Assembly: GCF_001485435.1 (NCBI RefSeq)
Contig: NZ_BCMS01000001.1
Span: 3,078,267-3,142,266 of the forward strand
Direction: 5' to 3'
From: Deinococcus grandis
GTDB lineage: Bacteria > Deinococcota > Deinococci > Deinococcales > Deinococcaceae
DNA length: 64,000 bases
In this document: piece after piece, positions 61,610 through 64,000 of the stretch
How the letters are laid out: each line of letters opens with the position of its first letter
Position numbering within the stretch: position 1 is the stretch's first letter
Notes under the pieces: model-generated
Told to the model about the DNA's origin: nothing
What the model saw: the letters and a program-made list of their open reading frames with translations, nothing else
Database searches by the model: none
Program-made: the position numbers and the translations under genes

Positions 61610-63883
61610 TTCCTGGGCCTGCATGGGGAGTTGCCAGTCGATGGGCGTGAGGCCCGCCTCTTCCAGCGCGGCGTTCACCTGGCTGAAGGGGCGACTGCCG
61701 AAGAATTTCGCCTCGCTCAGGGGGCTGGGGTGCGCGGATTCGATGATGACGTGCTGGGGCGCGGTGATGAGTTTCTTCTTCTTGCGGGCGTACGCGCCCC
61801 ACAGGACGAACACGACCCGCCCGGGTTTGTCGTTCACGGCGCGGATGACGGCGTCCGTGAAGTGCTCCCAGCCCCTGTTCGCGTGGCTGTTCGCCTGCCC
61901 CTCGCGGACGGTCAGGACGGCGTTCAGCAGCAGGATGCCCTGCTCGGCCCAGCTCCGCAGGTACCCGTGGCGGGGGGCGGTGAAGCCGGGCAGGTCGGCG
62001 GTCAGTTCCTTGTAGATGTTGCGCAGGCTGGGGGGGATGGGCACGCCGGGGCGGACGCTGAAGCTCAGGCCGTGCGCCTGACCGGGGCGGTGGTACGGGT
62101 CCTGGCCCAGGATCAGGACCTTCACGTCGTCCAGCGGCGTGAAGCGCAGCGCGTTGAACACGTCCGGCGTGGGGGGGAACACGTTCCCGGCGCGGCGTTC
62201 CTGAATCAGGAAGTCCTTCAGCTCGTGGAAGTACGGGGCGCTGAACTCGCCGTGCAGGGCCTGCTGCCAGTCGTCGGGCAGCCCGGCGGGCACGATGGCC
62301 TTCGGGGCCGCTGGGGCGAGGCCGAACAGATCGGGTTGGTCGCTCATGATGGTCCTTTTTACGGCAGCGGGCCGCCGGGAGGGTGGGGGGTTGTCGGGCA
62401 GACCCTGAGCTTTCCTTTCGGCACGCAGGTCCGCCTTCTTGCGGCTGCCGTGCTTCACGTAGATGCGGCGGGCCTCGGCCTCGAACGCGGGGCTGGCGCG
62501 GGCGGAACTGATGCGGGCGCGGGCGCGGCGTCCGGCCTCCTGCTCATTCACGATGGGCGGCGGGTAGCTCAGGCGTCCGGCACCGCTCCACTCCCAGGGC
62601 GCGTGGATGAAGTCGGTCGGCACGTCCGCGAGTTCCGGCAGCCAGCGGCGGATGAAGATCCCGTCCGGGTCCTGTTCGCGCGCCTGCCGGGTCGGGGAGT
62701 AGATGCGGACGCGGTTGATGCCGACCGTGCTGCTCTGCATCTGCATCTGCGACCAGTGGATGCCGGGTTCATTGTCCAGCCACTCGCGCGCCAGGAACAG
62801 CCCGGGCTGGCGCCAGTGCAGCCACAGGTGCTGCGTGGCGAAACTGACGAGCAGAGCGCGCATGCGGAAGTTCAGCCAGCCGGTTTCCCGCAGCATCCGC
62901 ATGCAGGCGTCGATCAGGGGGTAGCCGGTCTGCCCGTGCTGCCAGCGGTCGAAGAAGTCCGGGGTCCATTCGTGTTCGCGCAGGCCGTCCAGGGCGCGGT
63001 TCAGGGTGCGGAACTCCATGTCCGGCTGGCTTTCCAGGCGCTGCAGAAAATGGCAGTGCCAGTGCAGCCGTGACTCGTACGAGCGCAGGGAGCGCACCCA
63101 GCGCGGGTCGGCGTCGGGGTCGCCCTTGACGGTCGCGAGGCGCTGCCGGGTCGCCTGAAGTACCTCCCGCAGCGAGATCGTCCCGAACGCCAGTGGCGCA
63201 CTCAGGCGCGAGCAGCTGCTCTCGGCGCTCAGGGGGCTGCTCATCTCGCGCATGTAGTTCACGCCGCGCACGGTCAGGAACGAGTCGAGGGTGTCCAGCG
63301 CGGCGGCGCGGCCCCCCGGCGGAATGGTCTTCCCGCTGGCGGGCACGCCCAGTTCGGCGTGGGTGCGCAGGCCGCCGGGGTCGGCGTCCACGCCGCTCAG
63401 CTGCGCGGGGGCCGCCACCTGCGGGGCGCCCAGCCGCTCCTCCCAGGTGGCGGCCCAGCCGTCGCGGTTCCTCATGCGGCGGATCACGCCGTTCTGCGGC
63501 AGTTCCGTCATGGGCAGCCCGCGCGCCCGCGCCCAGGCCCGCACCCGGCGGTCCCGCTGGAAGCTCACGCCGTTGCCGGTCTCCTCGTGCGCCCACACGC
63601 CGGTCACGCCGTGCGCCTCGCGCAACTCGTCGAGCACCGCCACCGCCTCGCCCACCCGCACGACCAGCGGGGTGCCCAGCGCGCGCAGGGCGGCGTCCAG
63701 TTCACGCAGGGAGTCGTTCAGGTACGTCAGGTGGTGCCCGGCGAACTCCTCGTGGGTCAGCTGTTCGGGCTCGTAGATGAACACCGGCAGGACCGGCCCA
63801 CGCTCCGCGGCCCGCGCGAGGGGCACGTGGTCGTGCACGCGCAGATCCTTCTTGAACCACACGAGTTGGGTGCCGCCGAGCAT
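61607..63883 (-). CDS. Photolyase/cryptochrome-uracil-DNA glycosylase fusion
   Basis: One uninterrupted frame of 758 residues carries two repair enzymes. Residues 1-~490 are a DNA photolyase/cryptochrome: antenna domain LVWFKKDLRVHDHVPLARAAERGPVLPVFIYEP, then the FAD domain GQTGYPLIDACMRMLRETGWLNFRMRALLVSFATQHLWLHW and DNEPGIHWSQMQMQSSTVGINRVRIYSPTRQAREQDPDG. A basic Pro-rich linker leads to residue 513, where a complete family-1 UDG begins: GQDPYHRPGQAHGLSFSV near residue 592, LLLNAVLTV, and HPSPLSEAKFFGSRPF near residue 717. AAAGGA and ATG at 62347 could also start a free 246-residue UDG. The ATG at 63883 is chosen over a GTG three codons earlier. Confidence 0.88.
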   Translation of the reverse strand: MLGGTQLVWFKKDLRVHDHVPLARAAERGPVLPVFIYEPEQLTHEEFAGHHLTYLNDSLRELDAALRALGTPLVVRVGEAVAVLDELREAHGVTGVWAHEETGNGVSFQRDRRVRAWARARGLPMTELPQNGVIRRMRNRDGWAATWEERLGAPQVAAPAQLSGVDADPGGLRTHAELGVPASGKTIPPGGRAAALDTLDSFLTVRGVNYMREMSSPLSAESSCSRLSAPLAFGTISLREVLQATRQRLATVKGDPDADPRWVRSLRSYESRLHWHCHFLQRLESQPDMEFRTLNRALDGLREHEWTPDFFDRWQHGQTGYPLIDACMRMLRETGWLNFRMRALLVSFATQHLWLHWRQPGLFLAREWLDNEPGIHWSQMQMQSSTVGINRVRIYSPTRQAREQDPDGIFIRRWLPELADVPTDFIHAPWEWSGAGRLSYPPPIVNEQEAGRRARARISSARASPAFEAEARRIYVKHGSRKKADLRAERKAQGLPDNPPPSRRPAAVKRTIMSDQPDLFGLAPAAPKAIVPAGLPDDWQQALHGEFSAPYFHELKDFLIQERRAGNVFPPTPDVFNALRFTPLDDVKVLILGQDPYHRPGQAHGLSFSVRPGVPIPPSLRNIYKELTADLPGFTAPRHGYLRSWAEQGILLLNAVLTVREGQANSHANRGWEHFTDAVIRAVNDKPGRVVFVLWGAYARKKKKLITAPQHVIIESAHPSPLSEAKFFGSRPFSQVNAALEEAGLTPIDWQLPMQAQE

Positions 63884-63963
63884 AGGGGTCACTCTCCACC
63901 ACCCGGCCGGGCGGGACGGTACGCCCGCGCCCCGTCTTCAGCGCGCCTCAAGGACACGTGAAC

Positions 63964-63996
63964 GCGGGCCGCCCCCCCGTCCGGGAAGCGGCCCGC
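63964..63996. terminator. Hairpin at the right window edge
   Basis: A 9-bp stem (GCGGGCCGC/GCGGCCCGC) with a 15-base loop lies upstream of the photolyase gene. It may terminate a gene coming from the right, outside the window. Confidence 0.45.
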
Positions 63997-64000
63997 AGCT

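Overview
The window is a high-GC bacterial chromosome segment that fits a member of the genus Deinococcus. The evidence is the mix of genes: several DNA-repair and stress genes, a FrnE-type thiol oxidoreductase, three DinB-fold proteins in tandem, and topoisomerase IB next to uracil-DNA glycosylase, an order I recall from D. radiodurans. A second sign is that about twenty genes carry a TANNNT -10 box only 4-8 bases before the start codon, the leaderless promoter layout typical of Deinococcus. The species cannot be named from sequence alone. I saw no rRNA, tRNA, CRISPR array, prophage or replication origin.

Layout. 1-8.2 kb: TerC (cut by the window edge) behind a tiny overlapping upstream ORF, TrmH, an MBL-fold hydrolase, a class II photolyase, a TRIC-type membrane protein, rpmF and a large DUF937/Ig-like surface protein. 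8.4-16.6 kb: phenylacetate catabolism (paaZ, then paaABCD behind a PaaR-type operator). It is broken up by a glyoxalase pseudogene, an Imm8-type immunity gene split by an IS4-family element, and map on the other strand. 16.6-22.1 kb: a thiamine operon thiC-E-S-G-O-D with 4-base overlaps or close spacing, behind a TPP riboswitch and terminator. 22.2-30.6 kb: a secreted unknown, an IclR regulator facing a cytochrome c, M42 peptidase with a catalytically degenerate isochorismatase-like partner, an MDR oxidoreductase facing an HxlR regulator, fabI, and pgeF with a YqeG-type HAD phosphatase. 30.6-34.6 kb: the pilus motors pilB and pilT. 34.7-44.6 kb: pyrimidine-nucleoside phosphorylase, a CDGSH protein with a WYL regulator, three DinB genes, tsaE, DUF2089, csaA, a GNAT enzyme, a Crp/Fnr regulator, an acyl-CoA dehydrogenase and a peroxiredoxin. 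44.7-58.2 kb: a stalk-domain surface protein, ftsH, frnE, an AMIN/amidase, an alkyltransferase-like protein, a cytochrome c, a LysR regulator, two methyltransferases, an ABC exporter and an APH-type kinase. 58.3-63.9 kb: a nested insertion locus, topoisomerase IB, and one ORF that joins a photolyase to a uracil-DNA glycosylase.

The most notable results are: (1) the in-frame photolyase-UDG fusion at 61607-63883; (2) a family of five 132-155 bp elements with short terminal inverted repeats, each flanked by a 3-base TGA/TCA duplication and three of them placed exactly on TGA stop codons; (3) one of these elements broke an ATGA stop/start overlap between ung and topIB and appears to have supplied a new Shine-Dalgarno sequence and the first base of the new start codon; (4) another entered the 5' end of a GNAT gene and was then hit by an IS66-family element with a perfect 8-base duplication; (5) inverted arrays of heptanucleotides, one of which encodes part of the PaaD N-terminus.
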